Assembly (NCBI RefSeq): GCF_001419745.1
Contig: NZ_LIRJ01000058.1
Coordinates: forward strand, 1-43,219
Direction: 5' to 3'
Source of the DNA: Streptomyces silaceus
Lineage (GTDB): Bacteria; Actinomycetota; Actinomycetes; Streptomycetales; Streptomycetaceae
DNA length: 43,219 nucleotides
Shown: positions 24,643 to 32,511 of the stretch, one piece after another
How the letters are laid out: every line of letters starts with the position of its first letter
Numbering within the stretch: position 1 is the first letter of the stretch
Notes under the pieces: generated by a model
What the model was told of the DNA's origin: nothing
Seen by the model: the letters and a program-made list of their open reading frames with translations, nothing else
Databases searched by the model: none
Made by a program: the position numbers and the translations under genes

Positions 24643-25134
24643 TCAGGCGGGAAGGTGCTTCTCGATGGCGGCGACGACCTCGGGGGCGTCGGGCTCGGTA
24701 CGGGGCCCGAAGCGAGCGACGACCTCGCCGTCGGCGTCGACCAGGAACTTCTCGAAATTCCACCGGATGTCGCCGGTGTGCCCCTCGGCGTCGGCGGCCT
24801 GGACGAGCTTGGCGTACAGCGGGTGCCGCCCGTCGCCGTTGACGTCGACCTTCTCGGTCATGGGGAAGGTCACGCCGTACGTGGCCGAGCAGAACTCGGC
24901 GATCTCCTCGGACGTACCGGGCTCCTGCCCCATGAACTGGTTGCAGGGCACGCCGAGCACGCTGAACCCACGCGAGGCGTACTGCTCGTGCAGCCGCTCC
25001 AGACCCGCGTACTGCGGGGTGAGCCCGCACTTGGAGGCGACGTTGACGACGAGGACGGCCTTGCCCAGGTACTGGGAAAGGCCGGCAGGGCCGCCCTGAA
25101 GGCTCTCGATCTCTACTGCGTCGTAGACAGACAT
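24643..25134 (-). CDS. Glutathione peroxidase family protein
   Basis: Thiol peroxidase of 163 residues that reduces hydrogen peroxide or lipid peroxides. The catalytic residues are Cys36 in NVASKCGLTPQY, Gln70 in VPCNQFMGQEPG, and Trp125-Asn126 in IRWNFEKFL. Cys82 (EFCSATYG) could be the resolving Cys of thioredoxin-dependent members. Actinomycetes make mycothiol and not glutathione, so the reductant is more likely thioredoxin or mycoredoxin than glutathione; that is inferred from family knowledge. Single gene, 163 bases before the carboxypeptidase start. Confidence 0.95.
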   Translation of the reverse strand: MSVYDAVEIESLQGGPAGLSQYLGKAVLVVNVASKCGLTPQYAGLERLHEQYASRGFSVLGVPCNQFMGQEPGTSEEIAEFCSATYGVTFPMTEKVDVNGDGRHPLYAKLVQAADAEGHTGDIRWNFEKFLVDADGEVVARFGPRTEPDAPEVVAAIEKHLPA

Positions 25135-25211
25135 GCCAGCGACCCTACGACACGGCCCGCCCCACCTGACGGCGCCCCGTCAGCCCCTGGACCGAGCGCC
25201 GCGTGCCGGAC

Positions 25212-25898
25212 TCAGCCCGTCGTCCAGCGGACCAGGGCGAGAATGATGCCGGCCAGGGAGCCGAGAGCCATGAGAAGGCCCATCGCAATCGTCAGGGCCT
25301 CGAACTTGCTCGTTTTCTCCGACTCGATCCGCTTGGTGTCCTCTTCGAGTTTCTCCAGGCGGCTCTGCAGCTTGTCCACGGCGAACATCTCTCTGAGGTG
25401 TTTCATCTCCCTCATGAGGGACGTGTTCTCTTCCGATTCCTTCTCGATCCTGGTCGACAGATCCTTTTCCTTCTCGGCGCGTTCGTCCAGCACCTTGAGG
25501 AGATGTTCTTGCATCTCGGGGTCCGTCACCGTGTTGATGACTTCCTGGCGGAAGCTCCGTACCTGCTCCGTCGGGCGCAGTGCGTTGATGCGCTCCAGGA
25601 TCAGGGCCTTGCGCTCCAGCAGGATGGGGAGAATTCCCACCTCGATGTGGGCTTCGGCTTCGTTGCGCACGATGATCGCGCCCATGTTGGCGGTCATCTT
25701 CATCTTCAGCACGCCGAAGGAATCGGGGTGGTCGATGGCGTGGTTGACGGTGACGAGTGTGGTCTGGAGTTCTTCCAGGCTCTGCGCCTCGATCTTCTCC
25801 CGGGTGAGGCCGAGCTTCTCCAGTTTCGGCTCGAACATCCTTTCTGCGGCCTGTTCGGTCGGGTCGGTGACGAACTGCGCTCGTTCCGCACGTGCCAT
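25212..25898 (-). CDS. Tail-anchored coiled-coil protein of unknown function
   Basis: Protein of 228 residues with no recognised family. Residues about 1-75 are mixed helical. A long charged helical stretch runs from about 85 to 198 (LLKVLDERAEKEKDLSTRIEKESEE, then DKLQSRLEKLEEDTKRIESEKTS), typical of coiled coil. One hydrophobic segment (about 203-224) ends the chain, so it should be anchored by its C-terminus with the bulk in the cytoplasm. Base composition differs: 31 of the 60 bases from 25381 are G or C, against over 70% around it. That suggests recent acquisition. ATG 25898 is the only good start. The sequence is intact. Confidence 0.8.
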   Translation of the reverse strand: MARAERAQFVTDPTEQAAERMFEPKLEKLGLTREKIEAQSLEELQTTLVTVNHAIDHPDSFGVLKMKMTANMGAIIVRNEAEAHIEVGILPILLERKALILERINALRPTEQVRSFRQEVINTVTDPEMQEHLLKVLDERAEKEKDLSTRIEKESEENTSLMREMKHLREMFAVDKLQSRLEKLEEDTKRIESEKTSKFEALTIAMGLLMALGSLAGIILALVRWTTG

Positions 25899-25989
25899 GG
25901 CCCTGTCCCCCTGCCGGCTCCCGCTTTCGGGCCGTCAGCATGACACCTGCCGTGCGATGGGCTGAGGGCTTTGACGCGAATGCCGGGGG

Positions 25990-26769
25990 TCACTGTTCCG
26001 TTCGGTGCAGGAGGCCCCTGGCGATCAGGTCCGTCGTGAGGGACACCGCCATCGCCTGGATCGCCATCAGGGCGATGAGGACGAAGAGTTGCACCGCCCC
26101 CGCCAGCACCGGTGACGCCCCGCCCAGCAGCATGCCCACGAAGGCGCCGGGGAGCGTGACCAGGCCCACCGTGCGGGTCTGGTCCAGGCCCGGCAGGAGC
26201 GCGTCGGACGCCGCCGGGCGGATGACCTCCATGCGGGCCTCCCTGGCCGGCAGGCCCAGTGCCAGACCCGCCTCGAACTCGCCGTACCGGGTGTGGAGTT
26301 CGTCCAGGGCGCGGCGGCCTGCCAGGACCGTCGCCGTGAGGGCCCCGCCGATCAGGATGCCCGTCACCGGGATCATGGCGATGCCCCGCACCGGCAACAG
26401 GCCCGCGAGCGTCAGGCCGGTGACCACGGGGACGACCGGGCCCGCGATCGGCAGTGCCGCCCACCACCACGTGGCGTTCGGCGTGATGCGGCGGCCGGCC
26501 GTGCGGGTCGCCACGGCGAACATCAGCAGGAGGAACGCGTACAGAGCCGCCGTGTGGTGCACCACCCACCCGATGGCGAGGGAGACGACGGCCAGTTGGG
26601 CGGCCGCCCGGACCCCCGCGACGAGGATCTCGCGCGCCCTGCCGCGCGACCCGTCCGGGGCGAGGCGGAAGACGGCGGCTGTCGTGGCGGCTGCCAGGAG
26701 CAGCGCGAGCAGGGCCACGGCGAGCGCCGTGTCGACCGGCAGGAGGGCCTTGGCGGCGAGTTCACGCAC
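25990..26769 (-). CDS. fetB: FetB-family permease (UPF0014), iron-export ABC transporter subunit
   Basis: Membrane protein of 259 residues with about seven hydrophobic helices. The signature LVTLPGAFVGMLLGGASPVLAGAVQLFVLI is diagnostic of the FetB/YbbM family. E. coli FetAB lowers cellular iron and helps withstand peroxide. The ATPase partner FetA is not next to it on either side, so it is an orphan or uses a distant ATPase. The start is GTG 26769 with AGGGTG upstream, which is not certain. It is near the iron-box genes but has no iron box of its own. Confidence 0.85.
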   Translation of the reverse strand: MRELAAKALLPVDTALAVALLALLLAAATTAAVFRLAPDGSRGRAREILVAGVRAAAQLAVVSLAIGWVVHHTAALYAFLLLMFAVATRTAGRRITPNATWWWAALPIAGPVVPVVTGLTLAGLLPVRGIAMIPVTGILIGGALTATVLAGRRALDELHTRYGEFEAGLALGLPAREARMEVIRPAASDALLPGLDQTRTVGLVTLPGAFVGMLLGGASPVLAGAVQLFVLIALMAIQAMAVSLTTDLIARGLLHRTEQ

Positions 26770-26943
26770 GCGTTCACCCTAGATCGTGTCACCGTCGGAG
26801 CGCGGCCCGCCTCGCATGAGGCGTTGACGCCCACCCGTAGCACCCGCACTGTCCTGGAAGCAGTCGGTGCCCCCTGGGACGGCCGGTGCTCGACCTGTAA
26901 CGATGTGGCAGGTAAGACGTGAAGAGAAAGAAGGGCTGAAGTC

Positions 26944-28029
26944 ATGGCGCAGCAGGTGCAGGGCGTGATCGCACGCGCGAAGGGCGAGCCGGTACGCATC
27001 GAGACGATCGTCGTCCCCGACCCGGGCCCCGGAGAAGCCGTGGTGAAGGTCCAGGCGTGCGGGGTCTGTCACACCGATCTGCACTACCGCGAGGGCGGTA
27101 TCAACGACGACTTCCCGTTCCTGCTCGGGCACGAGGCCGCGGGCGTCGTCGAATCGGTCGGCGAGGGCGTCACCGAGGTCGCCCCCGGCGACTTCGTGAT
27201 CCTCAACTGGCGAGCGGTCTGCGGCCAGTGCCGTGCCTGCCTGCGCGGCCGCCCCCAGTACTGCTTCGACACGCACAACGCCCAGCAGAAGATGACCCTC
27301 ACCGACGGCACCGAGCTGTCCCCGGCGCTCGGCATCGGTGCCTTCGCCGAGAAGACCCTGGTCGCGGCCGGCCAGTGCACCAAGGTCGACCCGGAGGCCT
27401 CGCCCGCCGCGGCCGGCCTCCTCGGCTGCGGCGTGATGGCGGGCATCGGCGCCGCCATCAACACCGGCAACGTGGGCCGTGGCGACTCCGTCGCCGTCAT
27501 CGGCTGCGGCGGCGTCGGCAACGCCGCGGTCGTCGGAGCCGGCCTCGCCGGGGCCGCGCGCATCATCGCCGTGGACATCGACGACAAGAAGCTGGAGACG
27601 GCCAGGGGCCTCGGGGCCACGCACACCGTCAACTCCCGCTCGACCGATCCCGTCGAAGCGGTGCGCGAGCTGACCGGCGGCAACGGCGCCGACGTCGTCA
27701 TCGAGGCGGTCGGCCGCCCGGAGACGTACCGGCAGGCGTTCTACGCCCGTGACCTCGCGGGCACGGTCGTCCTCGTCGGCGTACCGACGCCCGAGATGAA
27801 GATCGAGCTCCCGCTGCTCGACGTCTTCGGGCGCGGCGGCGCGCTCAAGTCGAGCTGGTACGGCGACTGCCTGCCGTCCCGCGACTTCCCGATGCTCATC
27901 GACCTCTACCGGCAGGGCCGCCTGGACCTGGACGCGTTCGTCACCGAGACGATCGCCCTGGAGGACGTGGAGAAGGCCTTCGAGCGCATGCACCACGGCG
28001 ACGTCCTTCGTTCGGTGGTGATGTTCTGA
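26944..28029 (+). CDS. mscR: S-(hydroxymethyl)mycothiol dehydrogenase
   Basis: Zinc alcohol dehydrogenase of 361 residues that oxidises the mycothiol-formaldehyde adduct; the family also reduces S-nitrosomycothiol. Catalytic zinc ligands are in C39-G-V-C-H and GHE (His63). The structural zinc site is C93-x2-C96-x2-C99-x7-C107. The Rossmann loop GCGGVGN starts at 187. The N-terminus [17 protein letters not shown] is typical of the mycothiol enzyme. Its TGA overlaps the next ATG as TGATG (28027-28031), so the following hydrolase is translationally coupled. The pair completes formaldehyde oxidation to formate. Confidence 0.96.
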   Translation: MAQQVQGVIARAKGEPVRIETIVVPDPGPGEAVVKVQACGVCHTDLHYREGGINDDFPFLLGHEAAGVVESVGEGVTEVAPGDFVILNWRAVCGQCRACLRGRPQYCFDTHNAQQKMTLTDGTELSPALGIGAFAEKTLVAAGQCTKVDPEASPAAAGLLGCGVMAGIGAAINTGNVGRGDSVAVIGCGGVGNAAVVGAGLAGAARIIAVDIDDKKLETARGLGATHTVNSRSTDPVEAVRELTGGNGADVVIEAVGRPETYRQAFYARDLAGTVVLVGVPTPEMKIELPLLDVFGRGGALKSSWYGDCLPSRDFPMLIDLYRQGRLDLDAFVTETIALEDVEKAFERMHHGDVLRSVVMF

Positions 28030-28688
28030 TGGCGGCGGAGACGACGGCCACCGGCGGGGCCGGGGCGCGCATCGACCACCTCGTCACCTCGGGTACGTTC
28101 TCGCTGGACGGCGGCACCTGGGACGTCGACAACAACGTGTGGATCGTGGGCGACGACGAGGAGTGCGTCGTCATCGACGCCGCGCACGACGCCGACGCCA
28201 TCGCGGCCGCGGTGGGGGAGCGGCGGCTCGTCGCGATCGTCTGCACGCACGCCCACGACGACCACATCGACGCGGCCCCGGCGCTCGCCGCCGCCACGGG
28301 CGCGCCGATCCTGCTCCACCCCGCCGACGCGGAGCTGTGGAAGATGACCCACCCCGACCGGGCCCCGGACGGGGAACTCGCCGACGGGCAGGAAGTGACC
28401 GTCGCGGGCACGGTCCTGAAGGTGCTGCACACACCGGGCCACTGCCGGGGCGCGGTCAGTCTGTACGCCCCCGCGCTCGGGACCGTCTTCACCGGCGACA
28501 CGCTCTTCGCCGGCGGACCGGGCGCGACGGGCCGTTCCTTCAGCGACTTCCCGACCATCGTGGAGTCCATCAAGGAGCGCCTGCTGACCCTGCCGCCGGA
28601 GACGGTGGTGCGCACCGGGCACGGTGACAGCACCTCGGTCGGCGCCGAGGCGCCCCACCTGGAGGAGTGGATCGCCCGGGGACACTGA
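28029..28688 (+). CDS. MBL-fold hydrolase, probable S-formylmycothiol hydrolase
   Basis: Metallo-beta-lactamase-fold hydrolase of 219 residues in the glyoxalase-II-like group. The metal-binding motif HAHDDH is at 74-79, with further ligands in TPGHCRG, TGDTLF and RTGHGD. Being fused by start/stop overlap to the mycothiol dehydrogenase, it most likely hydrolyses S-formylmycothiol to formate and mycothiol. A strong terminator follows at 28721-28768. The function is assigned from context plus family; the fold itself is certain. Confidence 0.9.
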   Translation: MAAETTATGGAGARIDHLVTSGTFSLDGGTWDVDNNVWIVGDDEECVVIDAAHDADAIAAAVGERRLVAIVCTHAHDDHIDAAPALAAATGAPILLHPADAELWKMTHPDRAPDGELADGQEVTVAGTVLKVLHTPGHCRGAVSLYAPALGTVFTGDTLFAGGPGATGRSFSDFPTIVESIKERLLTLPPETVVRTGHGDSTSVGAEAPHLEEWIARGH

Positions 28689-28720
28689 CGGACGCTGACG
28701 CCCCGTCGCTTCTCCCGGCG

Positions 28721-28768
28721 TACGTCTCAAGGCCCCGCGCGGTTCGCCGCGCGGGGCCTTGAGACGTA
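28721..28768 (+). terminator. 22-bp perfect hairpin terminator with TTCG loop
   Basis: The arm 28721-28742 pairs without mismatch with 28747-28768 around a TTCG tetraloop (28743-28746). It lies 33 bases after the MBL-hydrolase stop (28688) and before the iron-box promoter of the next gene. It isolates the two units. Confidence 0.9.
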
Positions 28769-28796
28769 CTGGCCCCGCTCCGCAATCTTCGATAAG

Positions 28797-28815
28797 TTAG
28801 GCAAGGCTTACCTAA
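28797..28815. promoter_or_regulatory. Iron box (DmdR/IdeR operator)
   Basis: TTAGGCAAGGCTTACCTAA is an imperfect palindrome of the iron-box class. It ends 12 bases before ATG 28828, immediately upstream of the GGAGG ribosome site, so it would block promoter clearance. Confidence 0.9.
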
Positions 28816-28827
28816 TGGAGGTTGAGG

Positions 28828-29541
28828 ATGGGTGTCCGTCACAGCAGCACGGCCGTGCCCACAGCGGCGGCACGCGCGCGATCAGTGCTTGCCACCGCCT
28901 GGTCCTGCGCGGTGACCACGGAGATCGGCAGGGACGAACTCGTGGGCGCGCACTCCGTCACCGAGGACGGCAGGATCCGGCTGTCCCCGCCCGAGGACAG
29001 CGCGCTCGCCGCCGCCGTCATCTGCGCGCCGCGCGGCGAACCGTCCACGCTGGTCGAGTTCACCGACGTCGCGCCGGTGCCGCTCAGGGACCGCATCCGC
29101 GCGCGGCTGTGGCTCTCCGGGTCCCTCGCGTACGACGGGCAGGACCTCGTCTTCGAGCCGACCTGCGCCGTGCTGCAGGAGTCCAGCGGCGAGCGCCAGG
29201 GCGTCGAGCTCGACGAATTCGCGCTGACGGTGCCCGATCCGCTCGCCGAGGCGGAGTCGCGGCTGCTCACCCACCTCGCCGACGCCCACCCGGACGCCGT
29301 CGAACAGCTCACCCGGCTCATCGGCCCCGACAGCCTCCAGGGCGTGGTGCGGGTCCGCCCGCTCGCCCTCGACATGCACGGGATCTCCCTGCGTCTGGAG
29401 CGCGCCCGCGGCCAGGCCGACGTCCGGCTGCCCTTCCACCAGCCCGTCGACGACATCACCCAGGTGACGGAGTGCATGCACGCCCTCCTCATGCGCGCCC
29501 GCCTCTCAACCACGCGGCGCGGACGGCCTGTCGGCGGCTGA
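28828..29541 (+). CDS. DUF2470-domain protein under iron-box control
   Basis: Protein of 237 residues with a C-terminal DUF2470 domain (about 155-228: SRLLTHLADAHPDAVEQLTRLIG, then VRPLALDMHGISL). The same domain ends the heme-utilisation HugZ-type proteins, preceded by an FMN-binding split barrel. Here the N-terminal half has a weak split-barrel look but I am not certain of it. ATG 28828 has GGAGG ideally placed; a TTG at 28822 is less likely. The iron box upstream and DUF2470 suggest iron or heme acquisition. Its last 36 bases overlap the 3' end of the convergent DUF1232 gene. Confidence 0.88.
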   Translation: MGVRHSSTAVPTAAARARSVLATAWSCAVTTEIGRDELVGAHSVTEDGRIRLSPPEDSALAAAVICAPRGEPSTLVEFTDVAPVPLRDRIRARLWLSGSLAYDGQDLVFEPTCAVLQESSGERQGVELDEFALTVPDPLAEAESRLLTHLADAHPDAVEQLTRLIGPDSLQGVVRVRPLALDMHGISLRLERARGQADVRLPFHQPVDDITQVTECMHALLMRARLSTTRRGRPVGG

Positions 29542-29793
29542 CCCCATCGACCGCAGGGCCAGCAGGAGAACACCGATGTCGTCCAGGAAGATGGGGTCCG
29601 GCAGCAGGTCCGCGGGGAGTACGAGATAGGCGATGGCCGCCCAGAACACCCACTGGCGCTCGATGGGAAGGCCCGCTCTGAGGAGGGCGCGGCGGGTGCG
29701 GACGAGCCGGACGAGCAGCGCGATCGCGACGGCGAGCGTCACGGCGACCAGGACGGCGGCGCAGACGAGGAGAACGGTCAGTTCCGTGCTCAT
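29506..29793 (-). CDS. DUF1232 (YkvA-like) small membrane protein
   Basis: Membrane protein of 95 residues. An N-terminal hydrophobic helix (about 5-27) and a second region at 45-75 are seen. The second contains YLVLPADLLPDPIFLDDIGVLLLALRSM, which is the DUF1232 signature. The function of the family is unknown. ATG 29793 is chosen because it immediately precedes the first helix; the frame is open far upstream only as a shadow of the isochorismatase gene. It converges on and overlaps the DUF2470 gene by 36 bases. Confidence 0.8.
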   Translation of the reverse strand: MSTELTVLLVCAAVLVAVTLAVAIALLVRLVRTRRALLRAGLPIERQWVFWAAIAYLVLPADLLPDPIFLDDIGVLLLALRSMGSAADRPSAPRG

Positions 29794-29847
29794 GTCCACG
29801 CACAATATCGAGCGCGGCGGCGTACGTCGCGCAGGCATGATGGCGGG

Positions 29848-30483
29848 GTGACAGCACAGCCGAATCCCACGCACCCCGCCATGTCGTCCGCCTCGTCCGA
29901 CCCGTCCGTCACGCCCGCGCGGCCCGTCGAGCCCGTGCAGGCCCTGATCGTCGTCGACATGCAGTCCGCCTTCGTGGGCGGCGACGGCGCCGTGCCCCAC
30001 GCCGACCGTCTCCTCGACCGGGTCCGCGATCTGCTGGCCAGGGCCCGCGAGAGCGGCGCGCTCGTCGTCCAGTTGCAGAACGACGGCGAGCCCGGCACTC
30101 CTGACGAGCCGGGCACGCCGGGCTGGGAGGTCCACCTGCCCGTCGACACGGACCGCGGCGAGATCCTCCTGCGCAAGACCGTCGACGACGGCTTCGAGGA
30201 GTCCCGGCTGGAGGAGCTGCTGCGCGAGGCCGGTGTGAAGGAACTGGCCGTGTGCGGCGTGATGTCGGAGATGTGCGTCAGCGCGACGGCCCGTGGCGCT
30301 GTCGAACGGGACTTCCGCGTCGTCCTGCCGCACGACGCGCACGGGACGTACGACATCCCGGCGGCCGAGGGCTTCAGCGACGTGGTGCCCGCCGCGACGG
30401 TCTCGCGGGTGGCCGAGTGGGCCCTGGGCGACGAGGTCGAGGTCGTGGCGAGGGCCCGCGACGTCGTCTTCAGCAAGCCGTAG
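29848..30483 (+). CDS. Isochorismatase-family cysteine hydrolase
   Basis: Hydrolase of 211 residues in the cysteine-hydrolase family that includes nicotinamidases and isochorismatases. The catalytic triad is seen as Asp37 (LIVVDMQSAF), Lys110 (EILLRKTVDDGF) and Cys143 (VMSEMCVSATARGA). The length fits. The substrate could be nicotinamide, a carbamoyl compound or unknown; no neighbour helps. GTG 29848 is favoured but ATG 29881 is also in frame, and it would shorten a polar, Ser/Pro-rich N-terminus. A gap of only 12 bases to the next gene suggests co-transcription. Confidence 0.88.
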   Translation: MTAQPNPTHPAMSSASSDPSVTPARPVEPVQALIVVDMQSAFVGGDGAVPHADRLLDRVRDLLARARESGALVVQLQNDGEPGTPDEPGTPGWEVHLPVDTDRGEILLRKTVDDGFEESRLEELLREAGVKELAVCGVMSEMCVSATARGAVERDFRVVLPHDAHGTYDIPAAEGFSDVVPAATVSRVAEWALGDEVEVVARARDVVFSKP

Positions 30484-30495
30484 CGGCAAGGGGGC

Positions 30496-31014
30496 GTGGT
30501 GGAGACGGCGGCTTTGGCGGTGTCGGTGGTGGCGCTGATGGTGTCCGGCCTGGTGTCCCTGCGGCAGTTGAGGCTGACACAGCACGCGAACACCCTGCCC
30601 GTCCTGGTCGACCTCTTCCGGGAGCACCGCAGCGAGCGGCTCGCGCGGGCACGGCACTTCGTGCACGCGGAACTCCCCGGACGTGACCTGTCCTCGGGCC
30701 TGGCCGGGCTGCCGCAGGACGAGCAGGAACTGGTACGCGACCTCGCCTGGTACTACGACAACCTCGGCGCCCTCGTCGCGCACGGGGTCGTCGACATCGA
30801 ACCCGTCTCCGGCTATCTGGGCGGCTCGGTGATCTCGGTGTGGGAGAGCATGGAGCCTCTGGTGGCGGTGGAGCGGGCGTACCGGGCGAACAATTCCCTG
30901 CCCGATCCCAACCGTTGGCAGGAGTACTTCGAGAACCTCTACCACCTGGTCCGCGAGCTGCCCGCCGAGCAGGCCCGTGCGCAGGCACGGCACTGGCGGC
31001 TGTCCCGTCCGTGA
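30496..31014 (+). CDS. Hypothetical protein with N-terminal membrane anchor
   Basis: Protein of about 172 residues. A hydrophobic segment at residues 4-20 is followed by a helical cytoplasmic domain with conserved-looking Trp and aromatic residues (LAWYYDNLGALVAHGVVD, VWESMEPLV, RWQEYFENLYHLV). The layout resembles DUF4760-like proteins, but I cannot confirm that. Start is GTG 30496 or GTG 30499, with an AAGGGGG site upstream. It lies 12 bases after the isochorismatase-like gene and is probably co-expressed. Function unknown. Confidence 0.65.
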   Translation: MVETAALAVSVVALMVSGLVSLRQLRLTQHANTLPVLVDLFREHRSERLARARHFVHAELPGRDLSSGLAGLPQDEQELVRDLAWYYDNLGALVAHGVVDIEPVSGYLGGSVISVWESMEPLVAVERAYRANNSLPDPNRWQEYFENLYHLVRELPAEQARAQARHWRLSRP

Positions 31015-31144
31015 GACGGGAGGGGGCGGCGGGGCCGTGGGGCCGGACCCGGGCTCTTCAGCTCGCGCAGGGTCACGATGACGGTGAATCCGAGTCCTTC
31101 GTGGGCCGGGACGCGAGGCGGCCCTGATGTCCTGTGGCGGCTGT

Positions 31145-31156
31145 GACGCTAGCGTC
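31145..31156. promoter_or_regulatory. 12-bp palindrome holding a -10-like element
   Basis: GACGCTAGCGTC is a perfect palindrome that includes TAGCGT (31150-31155), a common streptomycete -10 form. Its distance to ATG 31164 (8 bases) would fit a leaderless transcript of the serine hydrolase gene. No good -35 is seen. Confidence 0.4.
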
Positions 31157-31163
31157 TTGCCGC

Positions 31164-32492
31164 ATGACACATCGACGGCGCGGTGAGACGACACGCAAGA
31201 GGCTCACGACGGTCTCAAGGACAGGGAGGGCGCGGCGACTTGGGCGCGCGGCGGTCGTGTCCGCCTCGGTGGTGGCCGCCCTGGCGGTCGCCGTTCCCTC
31301 GGCCGGTGCGCGTGGCGGGGCCACGGTGGCCTCGGCGGCCCCGGAGTGCGGCGCGGCGCGCGCGGCGGTCGTCGCGTCGCTCGACGCCCTCAGGGAGCGC
31401 CACGGCGTGCCCGGCGCCGCCGCCGAAGTGGCCGGCGGGCGCTGCGGCACCTGGCAGGTCGCCCGGGGCACCGCCGACCTGGACACCGGGCGCCCGATGA
31501 GCGCGGGCGACCGCCTGCGGATCGGCAGCGCCAGCAAGACGTTCACCGCCGCGGTCGTCGTACAGCTCGCCGCGGAGGGGCGGGTCGGGCTCGACGCCCC
31601 GGTCGAGCGCTATCTGCCGGGGCTGATCCGGGGCAACGGCTACGACGGCCGCAGGATCACCGTGCGTCAGCTGCTCCAGCAGACCAGCGGGCTGCCCGAC
31701 CACGTCGACACGATCGCCGCCGAGCCCCTGGCGAAGTGGCGGTACCGCCACTTCGAGCCGCGCGAGCTGGTCGGCATCGCGCTGAAGATGCCGCACCCGA
31801 AGACGTCCCCGGGGCGTGAGTGGCACTACTCGACCACCAACTACGTCCTCGCCGCGCTCCTCGTCGAGCGGGTCACCGGGCACGGCATCGAGACGGAGGT
31901 GACCCGCCGGATCATCGAGCCGCTGGGCCTGCGCGACACGTACTGGCCGGGCGACGAGACCCGCATCCGGGGGCCGCACTCCCGCAGCTACTTCACGGAG
32001 GCGGACGCGGAGACGGAGGCGGATTCGGACGCGGAGACGGACAGGGACGCTGAGGTGGACGCGGGCGACGCCGGGCCCGCGGGTGCCGGTTCCGCCCGCC
32101 TCGACGGCACCAAGTGGAACCTCACCTTCGGCGGCGCGGGCGGCGCGCTGGTCTCCACGCCCGCCGACGTCGACCGCTTCTACCGCGCCCTCCTCGGCGG
32201 CAAGCTGGTGCCCGCGCGGTGGCTCGCCCAGATGAAGCGCTCCGTCCCCGCCGACCCGGACCGGCTCTGGCCCGGCGCCCGCTACGGTCTCGGGCTGATC
32301 TCCACCCCGCTGGAGTGCGGAGGCCGGTGGTGGGGGCACGGCGGGACGGTGCCCGGCGGCCACCGGGCGCTCGGCGCGGTCGGCCCGGACGGCCGCAGCG
32401 TCGCGCTCGCCCTCAACCAGGTGCCCCTCACCAAGCCGGGCGAGCGGGACTTCCGGGCGGTCGTGAACACGGCGCTCTGCGCCGGCCGCTGA
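31164..32492 (+). CDS. Secreted serine hydrolase, D-Ala-D-Ala carboxypeptidase R61-like (S12 family)
   Basis: Extracellular S12-family (class C beta-lactamase-like) protein of 442 residues. The N-terminus is Arg-rich then hydrophobic (about 28-50), an export signal of Sec or Tat form. S122-A-S-K125 is the nucleophile motif. The YSN motif of streptomycete R61 appears as Y222-S-T224, and the HTG motif as H392-G-G. Residues 278-304 are an Asp/Glu-rich insert not found in R61. It is probably a peptidase or esterase on cell-wall peptides; the YST change leaves the activity uncertain. ATG 31164 is chosen because the signal starts there. Confidence 0.88.
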   Translation: MTHRRRGETTRKRLTTVSRTGRARRLGRAAVVSASVVAALAVAVPSAGARGGATVASAAPECGAARAAVVASLDALRERHGVPGAAAEVAGGRCGTWQVARGTADLDTGRPMSAGDRLRIGSASKTFTAAVVVQLAAEGRVGLDAPVERYLPGLIRGNGYDGRRITVRQLLQQTSGLPDHVDTIAAEPLAKWRYRHFEPRELVGIALKMPHPKTSPGREWHYSTTNYVLAALLVERVTGHGIETEVTRRIIEPLGLRDTYWPGDETRIRGPHSRSYFTEADAETEADSDAETDRDAEVDAGDAGPAGAGSARLDGTKWNLTFGGAGGALVSTPADVDRFYRALLGGKLVPARWLAQMKRSVPADPDRLWPGARYGLGLISTPLECGGRWWGHGGTVPGGHRALGAVGPDGRSVALALNQVPLTKPGERDFRAVVNTALCAGR

Positions 32493-32511
32493 GACGTCGG
32501 AGCGCCGGCCG

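Noticed and set aside
29794..31194. A long minus-strand frame extending the DUF1232 gene upstream by about 460 codons
   Set aside because: It is antisense to the isochorismatase-like gene and the next gene. DUF1232 resemblance begins only at ATG 29793.
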